Assembly: GCA_934438135.1 (NCBI GenBank)
Contig: CAKSBP010000001.1
Span: forward strand, 1 to 64,000
From: an uncultured Clostridium sp.
GTDB lineage: Bacteria > Bacillota > Clostridia > Lachnospirales > Lachnospiraceae
Direction of reading: 5' to 3'
Length of the DNA stretch: 64,000 bases
Part shown: positions 1-9,900 of the stretch, one piece after another
Layout of the letters: each line of letters starts with the position of its first letter
How positions within the stretch are numbered: position 1 is the first letter of the stretch
The notes under the pieces: generated by a model
Databases searched by the model: none
What the model was told of the DNA's origin: nothing
The model's input: only the letters and a program-made list of their open reading frames with translations
Translations under genes and position numbers: made by a program

Positions 1-1
1 A

Positions 2-94
2 AAAAAGTGGGGGATTTTAATAGAAAAGGAATCTGAAAGCCTTGAATTTATTGGCTTAGAGATTCCGAGAGATTATGAAAGTGAATGGAGGTAA
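2..94 (+). CDS. C-terminal end of an unidentified gene (runs off left edge)
   Basis: An open frame enters from the left edge and stops at the TAA at 92-94, giving about 30 residues that end in IPRDYESEWR. The GGAGG that serves the next gene overlaps its last codons, and the next ATG follows three bases after the stop. This is a typical translationally coupled arrangement. The fragment is too short to name a family. It could still be chance, but the coupling makes a real upstream gene likely. Confidence 0.45.
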   Translation, partial: KKWGILIEKESESLEFIGLEIPRDYESEWR

Positions 95-97
95 CTT

Positions 98-1444
98 ATG
101 ACGAAGAAAGACGTATTAGAATTAAAAAGAAGATTTAAAAAAAGTCAATGTACATTTACAAAAATGTGCGGATGTTATGTAAATGGTGAAAAGGAAATTG
201 TGCTGACCTTTGATGAAACATTTCTGAATCTAGAAGATGATGAAATGCATAAATACTTAGAGATTGCCAATAAAACTCTCTCTGGTACGGTTGGCAATAA
301 TCTTCTGGAACTGGAATTTCCATTAGAGGAAGAACAGCCCGGTGGAAAACAGCAGCTTCTTATGGGTTTACGGGAAAGCAGATTAAAAAATCCAGAACTG
401 CTGGAAACGTTCTACCATCTTATTATTGACAGCTATGATTATGCAGGAAACTTCCTGATTCTCGTATATCATGATGCTTACGATGTTATAAAAAAGACAA
501 GCGACAACCAGAAACTAGATGAGTCCGAAGAAGTCTACGAATATCTGATGTGTACCATCTGCCCAGTAACTCTTTCCAAGCCGGGACTTGGTTATCTTGC
601 AGATGAAAACCGTATCGGACCTCGTATCCGTGATTGGGTTGTAAATGCACCAGATACAGGATTTACATTCCCTGCTTTTACAGATCGAAGCACCGATATT
701 CATTCTGTGATGTTCTATACAAAAGATGCAAAAGAACCACATATTGAACTTGCGGAAGACGGTCTTGGATGCCCTGGAAAACCAACTGCTACCCAGCAGA
801 AAAACACATTTCAGTCTATTATCAACAGTGCCGTAGGCGATGATGAAGCCAGTTCCAATGTCCTTATGGATATCCAAGACAGCCTGACTCAAATCGTGGA
901 CGAGCAGGAAACTCTTTCTGAATCTGCTGAAGAACCAATTATCCTGACCAATGAATCCGTACAGGAAATCCTGACTGAGACAGGACTTTCCGAAGATATT
1001 ACAGAAAAAATCCAGTCTGCCTACGAAAAAAATTTCGGTGAAACGCCTCCGGCTGTGGAGCATTTAATTGACTCTAAAATTCTAAAACAGAACGAACAGC
1101 GTAAGAAAGAAAAAGCTCTTGCAAAACAGGTCATTCAGTTACAGGAAAAATTAGAAGAAACAACGAAAACCCTTCAGGAACCTTCTCTTTATGAAAACAC
1201 ATTAGATGAACGTTTGGATACAATAGAAATGACAGAATCCTCTATGGACAATGAAAATGCAGTAAATACGAATACACAGGATTCTACTCCAGGTATCCAA
1301 CCATCCTATGATGTTTTCCTTCGTGTCAAACCGGAAAAAGTAGAGCAGATTAAATCACAGGTCATCAATGGAAAGAAATGCATCATCATTCCAATGGATG
1401 AGGATGAACATGCCAATGTAAATGGATTGACAAATCTATTATAA
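98..1444 (+). CDS. DUF4317 family protein
   Basis: A 448-residue cytosolic protein with no signal peptide or membrane segment. It opens with TKKDVLELKRRFKK and has the conserved MCGCYVNGEKEIV segment that I associate with the DUF4317 family, which is common and uncharacterised in Lachnospiraceae and related Clostridia. The second half (about residues 240-400) is acidic, Gln/Glu-rich and predicted helical, with a short coiled-coil-like stretch around residues 335-360. The C-terminal 40 residues form a separate small conserved block (YDVFLRVKPEKVEQIK). It starts at an ATG with GGAGG nine bases upstream. Function unknown. The upstream partial gene is probably in the same operon. Confidence 0.8.
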   Translation: MTKKDVLELKRRFKKSQCTFTKMCGCYVNGEKEIVLTFDETFLNLEDDEMHKYLEIANKTLSGTVGNNLLELEFPLEEEQPGGKQQLLMGLRESRLKNPELLETFYHLIIDSYDYAGNFLILVYHDAYDVIKKTSDNQKLDESEEVYEYLMCTICPVTLSKPGLGYLADENRIGPRIRDWVVNAPDTGFTFPAFTDRSTDIHSVMFYTKDAKEPHIELAEDGLGCPGKPTATQQKNTFQSIINSAVGDDEASSNVLMDIQDSLTQIVDEQETLSESAEEPIILTNESVQEILTETGLSEDITEKIQSAYEKNFGETPPAVEHLIDSKILKQNEQRKKEKALAKQVIQLQEKLEETTKTLQEPSLYENTLDERLDTIEMTESSMDNENAVNTNTQDSTPGIQPSYDVFLRVKPEKVEQIKSQVINGKKCIIIPMDEDEHANVNGLTNLL

Positions 1445-1567
1445 AAAGTACCGCATCTTTTTCACTCTATGCTTAGTTACAACTCTCTAGTAGTGGTTTT
1501 GGATAAACCGTTATTTGTTTGGGGAAGGACTGTAAATGCAAAACTCGTGAAATGATGCGGCTTTTTT
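1443..1567 (+). terminator. Long-loop inverted repeat downstream of the DUF4317 gene
   Basis: CCGCATC (1451-1457) pairs with GATGCGG (1554-1560), and pairing extends inwards through TTTTCAC/GTGAAA. The right arm is followed by CTTTTTT. About 90 bases sit inside the arms and hold a second small hairpin (GGTTTTGGATAAACC). The geometry suits an intrinsic terminator with a large structured loop, possibly acting in both directions because the convergent HAD gene ends at 1599. A small structured RNA is an alternative. Confidence 0.5.
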
Positions 1568-1598
1568 AACTATAAGAGTAAAAAAATTACAGGCTTTT

Positions 1599-2309
1599 TT
1601 ACTCTCCTATCTCCTCTGCTCTCTCCACTTCAAATCTCGGAATCACTCCCAGTGTATTTTCCTTATGTTTCGGATTTACCCAGCACGTATCTATTCCTGC
1701 CAAACTTGCTCCCAGAATATCATTCTGTAAAGAATCTCCAACCATAAGAACCGACTTCGGATCGGTAATTCCTCTGTCTTTTAAAATATACTCAAAAAAA
1801 CGGCCGTCTGGCTTAATCCATTTGACATCCTCAGAAATATAAACTTTCTGAAAATATGATTCTATTTCTGAAATTCTGGGTTTCTGAATACAAGTAAGAC
1901 CATTGCTTCCTATCAGAAGTTCGGTATCTTTGCTTAACATTCTAAGAACCTCTTTTATATTCCCTATAAAGGATTCCTCCGTACAGAAATAATGCAGAAA
2001 ATGTTCACTCAATGCATCTGCCTCTACATCTGTGTTTATGTACTTTTTCCAAGCCATAAATCGATTTTTCACAAACTGATAATATAACGGATGATAATTT
2101 TCCTGAATGTATGAAGAACAGCTGTTTTCCATATCAAGCCGGTTCCATTCCTGATTACAGACTATCTGAAACTGATGAAGCAAATCTTCATCATATGGAA
2201 TTCCAAACTCATCCATTGTTTTCTCAAATGCATTCTGCTCCGTTTTTTCATAAGAAATTAACGTATTATCAATATCAAAAATGATAGTCTTATACTCCTT
2301 AAATCTCAT
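1599..2309 (-). CDS. HAD-superfamily hydrolase, YjjG-like nucleotidase/phosphatase
   Basis: A 236-residue cytosolic HAD phosphatase. Motif I is FDIDNTL near residue 10 (both catalytic Asp present), motif II is the Ser in IGSNGL around residue 135, and motif IV is MVGDSLQNDI around residue 190. The helical cap between motif I and II fits subclass I enzymes of the YjjG/5'-nucleotidase type, which dephosphorylate (non-canonical) nucleoside monophosphates. The substrate cannot be read from sequence. It lies 27 bases downstream of pepT on the same strand, so it is probably the last gene of a queG-pepT-HAD operon. Confidence 0.75.
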   Translation of the reverse strand: MRFKEYKTIIFDIDNTLISYEKTEQNAFEKTMDEFGIPYDEDLLHQFQIVCNQEWNRLDMENSCSSYIQENYHPLYYQFVKNRFMAWKKYINTDVEADALSEHFLHYFCTEESFIGNIKEVLRMLSKDTELLIGSNGLTCIQKPRISEIESYFQKVYISEDVKWIKPDGRFFEYILKDRGITDPKSVLMVGDSLQNDILGASLAGIDTCWVNPKHKENTLGVIPRFEVERAEEIGE

Positions 2310-2336
2310 TCTACCATTCCCCTCATCTTTTTTGTA

Positions 2337-3560
2337 CTATCTGCTGTACACCTGAATGATTTTTATTAGTATTTCAACAACCTGTTCCATATCTTGAACT
2401 GCAATATATTCAAACTTTCCATGGAAATTATGGCCGCCAGTACAAAGATTTGGACAAGGTAGTCCCATATAGGATAATCTGGCACCATCTGTACCTCCAC
2501 GAATCGGAACAACAATTGGTTCTACTCCACATTCTTCCATTGCTTTCTTTGCATTTTCAATCAGATGCATATGTGGTTCCACCATAGATTTCATATTATA
2601 ATAAGAATCTTTGACAACTGCTGTAACCGTTCCTTCTCCATATTTTTCATTTAAATAGTCAACAATCTTTTCAAAACGTTCTTTTTTCTTTTCAAACTGT
2701 CCTCTATCATGGTCACGAATAATATAATCCATCATGGCCTTTTCTACACCACCATTAAAAGAATCCAGATGATAAAATCCTTCATAACCTTCTGTGTTTG
2801 CTGGATCTTCAAACTTCGGAAGCATACTGTGGAATTCCATTCCTACATGAAGAGCATTGAGCATTTTATTTTTCGCAGAACCTGGGTGAATATTATTTCC
2901 GTGAATTTCAATCTTTCCTGATGCAGCATTGAAATTTTCGTATTCCAATTCACCGATTCCTCCACCATCAACCGTATAAGCAAAATCCGCACCCAGTCTC
3001 TTTACATCAAAGAAATCCACACCTCTTCCAACTTCTTCATCTGGAGTGAATGCAATTTTAATAGTTCCATGAGGAATCTCAGGATGTGATACCATATACT
3101 CTGCCATCGTCATAATTTCCGCAACGCCCGATTTATCGTCTGCCCCAAGAAGGGTGGTTCCATCAGTCACAATGACATCTTTTCCTTTGGCTTGTAAAAG
3201 CTCTGGGAATTGTTCTGGCGATAAAATAACCTGTAAAGATTCATTTAATACAATATCTCCACCATTATAATTTTTCACAATACGAGGCTTTACATTTTTG
3301 CCGGACATAGCCGGTGCCGTATCCATGTGAGAAATAAATGCTATTGTTTTACATCCCTCTTTAGTTGCAGGAATACCTGCATATACATAGCCATACTCTT
3401 CATCCAGACTTACCTCGCTTATCCCAATTTCTTTCAATTCCTCGACTAACAAACGTGCCAGGTCAAACTGCTTTTTTGTACTTGGAAACTGCTCCACATC
3501 TTCTTCTGACTCGGTATCAATGGAAATATACTTTAAAAAACGTTCTAACACTCTGCTCAT
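2337..3560 (-). CDS. pepT: Peptidase T (tripeptide aminopeptidase)
   Basis: A 407-residue dizinc M20B aminopeptidase that releases the N-terminal residue of tripeptides in the cytosol. Visible family motifs, in order: SHMDTAPAMSG (metal His/Asp), GTTLLGADDKSG (bridging Asp), FTPDEEVGRG (catalytic Glu), and the late RGGTDGARLSYMGLPCPNL block. Length and motif order match PepT exactly. The SD is GAGGAAAAGA directly upstream of the ATG. The gene follows queG by 37 bases on the same strand. Confidence 0.93.
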   Translation of the reverse strand: MSRVLERFLKYISIDTESEEDVEQFPSTKKQFDLARLLVEELKEIGISEVSLDEEYGYVYAGIPATKEGCKTIAFISHMDTAPAMSGKNVKPRIVKNYNGGDIVLNESLQVILSPEQFPELLQAKGKDVIVTDGTTLLGADDKSGVAEIMTMAEYMVSHPEIPHGTIKIAFTPDEEVGRGVDFFDVKRLGADFAYTVDGGGIGELEYENFNAASGKIEIHGNNIHPGSAKNKMLNALHVGMEFHSMLPKFEDPANTEGYEGFYHLDSFNGGVEKAMMDYIIRDHDRGQFEKKKERFEKIVDYLNEKYGEGTVTAVVKDSYYNMKSMVEPHMHLIENAKKAMEECGVEPIVVPIRGGTDGARLSYMGLPCPNLCTGGHNFHGKFEYIAVQDMEQVVEILIKIIQVYSR

Positions 3561-3597
3561 TCTTTTCCTCTTTTCTGTTTTACAACAAATTTTATTA

Positions 3598-4584
3598 CTA
3601 CTCTTTCCCCATCAGCAAATCAATATAATGATTTATATAAGGAGATTCTCCATGAAACGGACTTAAATCACATTCCTTATCCCGATACTGCATGCCAATC
3701 ATAGCATTCCGGCGGATTACATTCTTTCCACGCCAGCCACAGGACGTACTGCTTACCTTCTCCTTAAAAAATTTATTATCCATCCCTGCAAATGTTTCTA
3801 AATCCCCATCCATATAAGACAGCGTCTGAAACTCCTTAAGTATTCCCGTTTCTGCCTGTTCATTGTATGGGCATTTCAACTGACAGAAATCACATCCGAA
3901 TACATTTCCCTTTAACAGTGAAATCTCTTTCTGGCTGACCTCTTTTTTCTGAGTCAGGTAAGACAGACAGATATTCGGATTAATAAAGCCTTTGTTAATG
4001 GATTTCGTCGGACACTCTTTCAAGCATTTTTCACATTTTCCACATTCTTTATGTTCTTTGATTTCTTCAAAAGAATGCCTGTCCTCACACGGAAGTTCCA
4101 AATCCATCAGAATTTCCCCCAAAAAAACGTAGGAACCATATTTCTTTGTAATCAGCATATTATTTCTGCCAAGAAATCCAACCCCAGCCAAATAAGCAAG
4201 GTAACGTTCCGGCAGAGTATTGCTGTCTACAAAACCTTCTGCTTTTCCACCAAGAGATTTTATAAATTCACAGATTTGAGCCAAATATTGATGCACTACC
4301 CGATGATAATCCATCCTCTTTGTATATATGGAAAATCCATTATCCACATTTTCTCCTTCATGATAATAAGGAAATGCAATAGAAAGAATCGTCTTCGCAT
4401 CATCCATATAATGTGCCGGACGAATTCGTTTTTCCACATCTGACTCTTCAAACTCATTTTGTAGGTTCTTCTTCTGCCGTTCTTTATAAAATTCCTTTAA
4501 CTCTTGAAACTCCCGGCAGGGGATAAATCCAAACACATCCAATCCCAGGCTTTGTAAAAATTCTTCTATCTGTTGTTTTTTCAT
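3598..4584 (-). CDS. queG: Epoxyqueuosine reductase QueG-like iron-sulfur protein
   Basis: A 328-residue cytosolic protein. The second half carries two ferredoxin-like clusters, CGKCEKCLKECPTKSI and CDFCQLKCPYN, the arrangement seen in QueG. QueG reduces epoxyqueuosine to queuosine in tRNA using cobalamin and two [4Fe-4S] clusters. The N-terminal half holds the DUF1730/cobalamin-binding region (YHRVVHQYLAQI, FVDSNTLPERYLA, GFLGRNNMLI). The C-terminal segment CGWRGKNVIRRNAMIG also fits. It is the probable first gene of the queG-pepT-HAD operon. Short QueG-like paralogs with other roles exist in Clostridia, so the exact substrate is less certain than the fold. Confidence 0.82.
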   Translation of the reverse strand: MKKQQIEEFLQSLGLDVFGFIPCREFQELKEFYKERQKKNLQNEFEESDVEKRIRPAHYMDDAKTILSIAFPYYHEGENVDNGFSIYTKRMDYHRVVHQYLAQICEFIKSLGGKAEGFVDSNTLPERYLAYLAGVGFLGRNNMLITKKYGSYVFLGEILMDLELPCEDRHSFEEIKEHKECGKCEKCLKECPTKSINKGFINPNICLSYLTQKKEVSQKEISLLKGNVFGCDFCQLKCPYNEQAETGILKEFQTLSYMDGDLETFAGMDNKFFKEKVSSTSCGWRGKNVIRRNAMIGMQYRDKECDLSPFHGESPYINHYIDLLMGKE

Positions 4585-4714
4585 GACTTACCACCATTTA
4601 ATTTCTGTTATAAACAGTATAATCTGATTTATCAAACATAGCAAGGGTAGGTGCCACATAATTTTTATACCTTTAACTGATAAAATTTCATATCAAAGAT
4701 ATCTTCATTACACT

Positions 4715-4743
4715 ATCTTCTTCCACATATAATATGTTATAAT
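4715..4743 (+). promoter_or_regulatory. Probable sigma-A promoter with extended -10
   Basis: TATAAT at 4738-4743 is preceded by TG one base upstream (TGTTATAAT), an extended -10. The -35 region (about 4715-4720) is poor, as often tolerated with TGn. It lies about 35 bases before the secreted-protein ATG at 4778. Confidence 0.5.
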
Positions 4744-4777
4744 AAAATCCTAAAAATAATTCACAGGAGGTAATATT

Positions 4778-5638
4778 ATGTCTTTTTTTAAAAATTTTAA
4801 AAAGCGTGCTTTTGTTTCTCTACTCACTCTAGCACTAGCTTTTCAGCTGATTCCTTCCATCACGCATGTACAGGCTGCATCCAATAAAATTTACAATCTA
4901 AAAGAAGGAAAAACCTATTCCTTTAACCTTGATCAGTCTGGTGAAACAGAAAAAATATCTTTTTCCCTCAGTAATGATGTGTACAAAATCAAAGTTAACG
5001 GTAAACTAAACCGGAGCATTAAGTTGGATAAACTGGATTTCTATTCTCCAAAAATGCAGATACTGGACATTGATAAAAACGATGGTTATCTGGATATCTG
5101 GGTTTATGCCTATGCCTTTTCCGAAGATATCTGTTATTCTGGTTTATACCGTTATTCTTCTGGGAAAATTAAAGCACTCTACATACCAAAATATAAAAAA
5201 CTTAATCAATATGCTGAATTTGGCAATGGATACATTACTCAGACGGATGGAAAAGGAAAGTTCTACATCTGCTACGACCGTGCATTTTTCACTGACTGCC
5301 TGATCGGAAATCATTACGACTCTATTCCTTACCGTCTTTCTAACGAAAAAGTATCACGAATAAATACGAATACCTATCCAATCCATAAAGTATTTACTAC
5401 CGATGGTTCCTATACCTTAAATAAAAGCGTTTCTTTCTTAAAGAAACCATCTACAAAAGCTAATACTTCCATGACACTAAAGAAGGGTGCTAAGGTTTAT
5501 CCTGTATCCACTTACTGTACGAACAAAAGTCTTTTTGTAAAATTTAAAACAAAATCCGGCAAAACCGGCTGGCTGAACGCAAATAATTATTCCTTCGAGC
5601 ACATGGGACCTTTTACAAATATTCCAATGTTTGATTAA
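4778..5638 (+). CDS. Secreted protein with C-terminal SH3-like segment
   Basis: A 286-residue protein with a clear Sec signal: basic start (FFKNFKKRAF), hydrophobic core, and an Ala-Ala cleavage site after VQAA near residue 34. The mature part has an N-terminal all-beta region (about residues 40-200) of no family I recognise. The C-terminal region from about residue 215 reads like a bacterial SH3 domain, with the pattern SLFVKFKTKSGKTGWLNANNY typical of the end of an SH3b repeat. Such domains bind cell-wall peptides. An AGGAGG SD precedes the ATG. The function is unknown. A wall-associated role is inference. Confidence 0.7.
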   Translation: MSFFKNFKKRAFVSLLTLALAFQLIPSITHVQAASNKIYNLKEGKTYSFNLDQSGETEKISFSLSNDVYKIKVNGKLNRSIKLDKLDFYSPKMQILDIDKNDGYLDIWVYAYAFSEDICYSGLYRYSSGKIKALYIPKYKKLNQYAEFGNGYITQTDGKGKFYICYDRAFFTDCLIGNHYDSIPYRLSNEKVSRINTNTYPIHKVFTTDGSYTLNKSVSFLKKPSTKANTSMTLKKGAKVYPVSTYCTNKSLFVKFKTKSGKTGWLNANNYSFEHMGPFTNIPMFD

Positions 5639-5694
5639 TTTTTATTTACTGTTAGAGCTATTTGCTAATCGTTCTACACCAAATCATCAGTAAT

Positions 5695-5806
5695 AGGTGA
5701 TGCATCGTTTGACAATTCGCACATCTGCAGTCCTTATTGAAGACTACATTTCTTATCAAAATAACACTAGGGACTGCAACTAAGCAAAGAGTCAAACGAT
5801 GCACCT
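5695..5806 (+). terminator. Large inverted repeat between convergent genes
   Basis: The left arm (5695-5713, with TGCATCGTTTGAC) pairs with the right arm (5791-5806, GTCAAACGATGCA), and the right arm is followed by CCTCTTTT. Inside, GCAGTCC (5727-5733) pairs with GGACTGC (5771-5777). It probably acts as a terminator for the secreted-protein gene and for the convergent Dabb gene. It is longer than a simple terminator and could be a degenerate MITE-like palindrome. Confidence 0.5.
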
Positions 5807-5809
5807 CTT

Positions 5810-6100
5810 TTATATCTCAACTATATTCCTGTCACAAACATAAGGTGCTGCCATATCCCGGTGTGCTATATGTAATGGATGATGCTGATATTCCATCTCC
5901 GCCTCTTTCGATTCAAACTCACTATACATAACAATATCATAAGGTGAATCTGCTTTATTTTCTTTCAGTTCCATCACCTTAAGTCCTGGTATCTCTCCAT
6001 TCATTCGGTGCAAGGATTCTTCCAATTTATTTAATATTTCCTGTCTGTTTTCTTTCGTTACTTTGTCCGTAAAACGAAACATAACGATATGACGTATCAT
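5810..6100 (-). CDS. Dabb (stress-responsive A/B barrel) domain protein
   Basis: About 96 residues from the preferred ATG at 6100, which has GGAG about 13 bases upstream. An earlier in-frame Met lacks a ribosome site. It begins MIRHIVMFRF, the hallmark strand of the Dabb fold, and contains the conserved PYDIVMYSEF and late Hxx-H residues (HHPLHIAHRD). Dabb proteins are small dimeric ferredoxin-like-fold proteins. Some are cyclases, most bacterial ones are uncharacterised. It stands alone between two terminator-like palindromes. Confidence 0.82.
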   Translation of the reverse strand: MIRHIVMFRFTDKVTKENRQEILNKLEESLHRMNGEIPGLKVMELKENKADSPYDIVMYSEFESKEAEMEYQHHPLHIAHRDMAAPYVCDRNIVEI

Positions 6101-6146
6101 TAAAACCACTCCACTCCTTCGCATTTTACTATAAAAACATTTTAAC

Positions 6147-6186
6147 AAAAACGCACTTCCTATTCTAGAATAGAAAATGCGTTTTT
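6147..6186 (-). terminator. Terminator at the 3' end of the peptide biosynthesis cluster
   Basis: AAAAACGCA (6147-6155) pairs with TGCGTTTTT (6178-6186), with an inner palindrome CTATTCTAGAATAG. On the minus strand the stem ends in a T run. It lies about 55 bases after the last cluster gene and upstream of the Dabb start. Confidence 0.75.
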
Positions 6187-6240
6187 AGATGTTCCAGATT
6201 TTTCTTCTACATAAAAGCCTATGCTTTATCTTTCTTCTCT

Positions 6241-6936
6241 TTAACCAAATACAGCAACAAGTGCAAATAATATAACTAGTATATCATCTATAATCTTCAA
6301 TACATCCTTTATTGCATTATCGGTTTCTTTCATTTGTTCAAGCTTTTCCTTAATAAATGCTTTCTCTTTTGAGTTATAATAATCTCCTAATAAATCAGTC
6401 TTCATGAGGAGATATAATAACAAAGTATCATGCTCATCAATTGTATCATTCTTTAAAGCTTCTAACATACTTGCTGTTGACTGCTTCATAGAATCTAAAT
6501 CTGCTTCATAGACAATCTTCTTTTTTCCAAGTAAACCTTTTTTCTCATTTTCCTTCAACTGATTATCACTTACTAAGGAACCAATTATATCTGCAACGTG
6601 CTGATTAGAATACTGTGTTTTTACATCAAAGCAAAGCATTCTTATTACATCATATGTGGTCTTCTTTTCTGATTTTTCAATTACATTATATAAAGTTTTT
6701 AAGTACCCTAAATCACTTGGAAGCTCCTTTTTAACTATCATACTGAAGTCTGAAGAAAGCATTGCTGCCAATCCCTCTGCATTAATTTTGTTTAATTCAA
6801 TAATTTTATTTTGTTCTAATTCATAAATTCCTGCTGCAATTGTTCCTAATAAATTTTTTACTGCGATAAATGAATTCAAATCAATCCCCTTCGCAATATT
6901 TAATAATGCATAATCCTTGGATAATGATTTTGTCAT
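6241..6936 (-). CDS. GOLPH3/GPP34-like protein, last gene of the cluster
   Basis: A 231-residue protein, mostly helical. The order of segments (early LL-AAGIYEL-NKIIEL; middle LVSDNQLKENEKKGLLGKKK; then a run of short helices ending in LLLYLLMKTDLLGDYY) resembles bacterial GPP34/GOLPH3 domains. In eukaryotes these bind phosphatidylinositol-4-phosphate and glycosyltransferases. In bacteria, mainly actinomycetes, their role is not known. The extreme C-terminus (ILVILFALVAVFG) is strongly hydrophobic and could insert in the membrane. It follows the large NRPS-like gene by 37 bases. A membrane anchor or adaptor for the cluster's glycosyltransferase is an inference by analogy. The family call is by eye and moderate. 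Confidence 0.45.
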   Translation of the reverse strand: MTKSLSKDYALLNIAKGIDLNSFIAVKNLLGTIAAGIYELEQNKIIELNKINAEGLAAMLSSDFSMIVKKELPSDLGYLKTLYNVIEKSEKKTTYDVIRMLCFDVKTQYSNQHVADIIGSLVSDNQLKENEKKGLLGKKKIVYEADLDSMKQSTASMLEALKNDTIDEHDTLLLYLLMKTDLLGDYYNSKEKAFIKEKLEQMKETDNAIKDVLKIIDDILVILFALVAVFG

Positions 6937-6973
6937 TATAACTCCTCCTTTTACTTGAATAATTTTTCTCGTG

Positions 6974-9900
6974 CTAAGAATTATCTTTACTTTTACAGTT
7001 TAAAGATAACTTATCTGCAAATTCCATTACCAGCTGTTTGAAATATTTACTATCCAGATTAATTTCCTGAAAATGAATAGAAATCTCTGCATAGCTTCCA
7101 TAATCAAAGATTCGGAATGCAAATGGATTTGAAAATCCTACGGTTTCAAAAGGTAAAATGGATGACCATAAAGGCTCATGATTTATTGTGCTATGGTATA
7201 ATTTCTGATAATCAAATACTACACCACTTGAAATATAGTCATTAGAAATACTAAATTCTATATCCTTACTCATCACTTTCTGCAGCATTTTCTCCACCGC
7301 TTTTACATAGGTAATAAAATCCATGATTTCACTTTCCTCTATGCCTGGAAAACATAACATAAATGAGAAGAATCCCATTATATCCAGCTTATTACAATTA
7401 GTACGCCCTGAAACATAATATAGAACAGCAGGATTTTTTTCCTCCAGACAGTTCTGCATAATTCGATTAAATGTTGCCAGAAGAACTCCGTATTCTGTTA
7501 ATTGATATCTTCTGCAAAACTCCTTCAACGAAAAATACAGTGCATCCGGCAGACGGTATCCTACCATCTTATGCTGCTCATTCGATGAAAATGGAATCTT
7601 TTTTATTACAATATTCTTCTCTCTATCAGAGTCATAATTTTTTTGCTTACAAAGTTTCTGAAGTCCATCATGAATTTGTCCTATACTTGCAGGCTTTACT
7701 GTCCGGCTAATATAATCCCAGTATATATGTGTCTGCGTTCTACTATCTGAATTCTGGTTGTACTTCTTAATATAAGAATAGTAAGAATATTCTTCATCTC
7801 GTTCCGTTTTTTCTACCTGTGTATTGCTATAATAATATGCTTCTAAACTATCTAAAAAATATATCAGCGATAAATAATCAAATATATTATGGTGAACTGA
7901 CAACACTAGAACTGGATTCTGCTTTCCTTTGCAGCATACTAATTCATAAAGTATATTATTTTGTAGTCCAATCTCATCAAATAAATTCACCACAGATCCT
8001 ACTAACTCTTCATCAAGGTCAATCGAAAGCATCTTTTTATCCAAATCAATTGTCTGTTGTGAATAAATAATATCTTTTGGTTCTCTGCTTTCGATTCCAA
8101 CCCTAACGTATTTTCCTCGTTTTCCAAAAGCCATGGAAAAACAGTCATTGTTCATCTGTATATTCCGATATGCTGCATTCAGCTTTCCCATATCTATCAT
8201 TTTGCATAATGGTATAAAATAAATCATCTGATTTACACATTTGTACTTACTCATTAATTCACCAGAAAACTCAATATCTGCAAGATACTGCTGCAATGGC
8301 AGAAGCCTCTCTGCTTCATTTCTCCTCTTCCTACGATTTGAAACATTCCCGCTGGTATCCATCTTATTCTGGCTGTCTGCCGTTTTCTGCTCCATAACGC
8401 TCTGGAACATTTCTTTTACGGTCATAGCTAGATTAAATCTTCTAATTTGATATTTAACTTTAAAAACTTTCTGTAACTTATCAATTAATTTGAATAATCG
8501 TATAGAATCAATCCCCAGTTCCATCAGCGATTCATTCCCATTTATCCTATAACCTGTTATCTTCTCAATTACAGAAAACATTTTTTCTAACTCTTCGCTG
8601 TTTTCTGTATTCCTTTCAACATTTAATGCACTTATCCTACCTAATGCATGTGTTTTATAATCCGGAAGTGCTTCTTTATTTAATTTTCCGTTATTAGTAA
8701 TTTCAAAACGCTCTACTGGAACAAAAACCTGTGGAATCATATATTCCGGTAGTTTTTGTTTCAAAGCATTTATAATAGAAAAAAGTGTGACTTCTTCTTT
8801 ATCTTCTTTTGTAAAGTACGCAATCAGCTTATCTTCTGCAAATTTTTCTTCATTTGTATTTTTCTCTAAAATAACTTTACATATTTGAATATGTTTCAGC
8901 TTTTCCATTGCCTTTTCAATTTCATCAAGTTCAATTCGATACCCCTTAAATTTTATCTGAGTATCTTTTCTTCCTATGTAACAGAGAGCACCTTCCTTTG
9001 AATAATATCCAATATCACCTGTCTTATACATTTTCCCGCTGTCACACAAAATATCTTTGCAGAATACAGACTCCGTCAATTCAGGATCATTCATATAACC
9101 TAGGGCTACACCTTCCCCTGCTATCCAGATTTCTCCTTCTTTCTCTGTACCCAGCAGGGTTCCCTGATCACTTAACACATATACCCTGGTATTACCAATC
9201 GGATATCCAATTGGTATACTTTCATATTTTTCTTCATCATAACGGGTCATATGAAATAATGTTGTTTCTACCGTACATTCTGTTGGTCCATATGAATTAG
9301 TAACTCTAATATCCGGACAATGCTGAAAAAAGTTATGGATAATATGTTTTCTTAATGTATCTCCGGCTAAAAGATAATGTCTTAGAGTCAGCTTTTTCTG
9401 TGGATGTTCGTCTAAATAACGATTCAACATATCCATAATCAGTGGTGTTCCATCACAAACATCAAGTTCATTTAGACAATCAATTAGTTTTTCTGGTTCA
9501 AATTTAAACTCGTGAGGTATTATATGTAATGTATGGCCAAGCATTAAAGATGGAAACACCTGTTGAACTGATAAGTCAAATGCAAAAGATGCCATAACAC
9601 CAATTTGCAGACATAACCTGTCCAGCTTATCCAATACTTCGGTCTTCATCCCCATAACAAGATTATATAACGAACTCTGTGATATAATTACTCCCTTAGG
9701 CTTTCCTGTTGACCCTGAAGTAAATATAACATATGCCTTATCTGTTTTCTTATAATCCTGATTACATGAAAAATTCTTTGGAACATCCGATTCTGCTGCC
9801 TGACTAAAATCTAGAATTTTTACCTCTTTTTCCATTTTTTCTGCATATTTTTTCTGCCCAATTACAAATGGTACCTGAGCCTTATGAACCATATAAGAAA

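Noticed and set aside
515..1063. Minus-strand open frame of 182 codons within the DUF4317 gene
   Set aside because: Opposite-strand shadow of a well-supported gene with no ribosome site or recognised motif.
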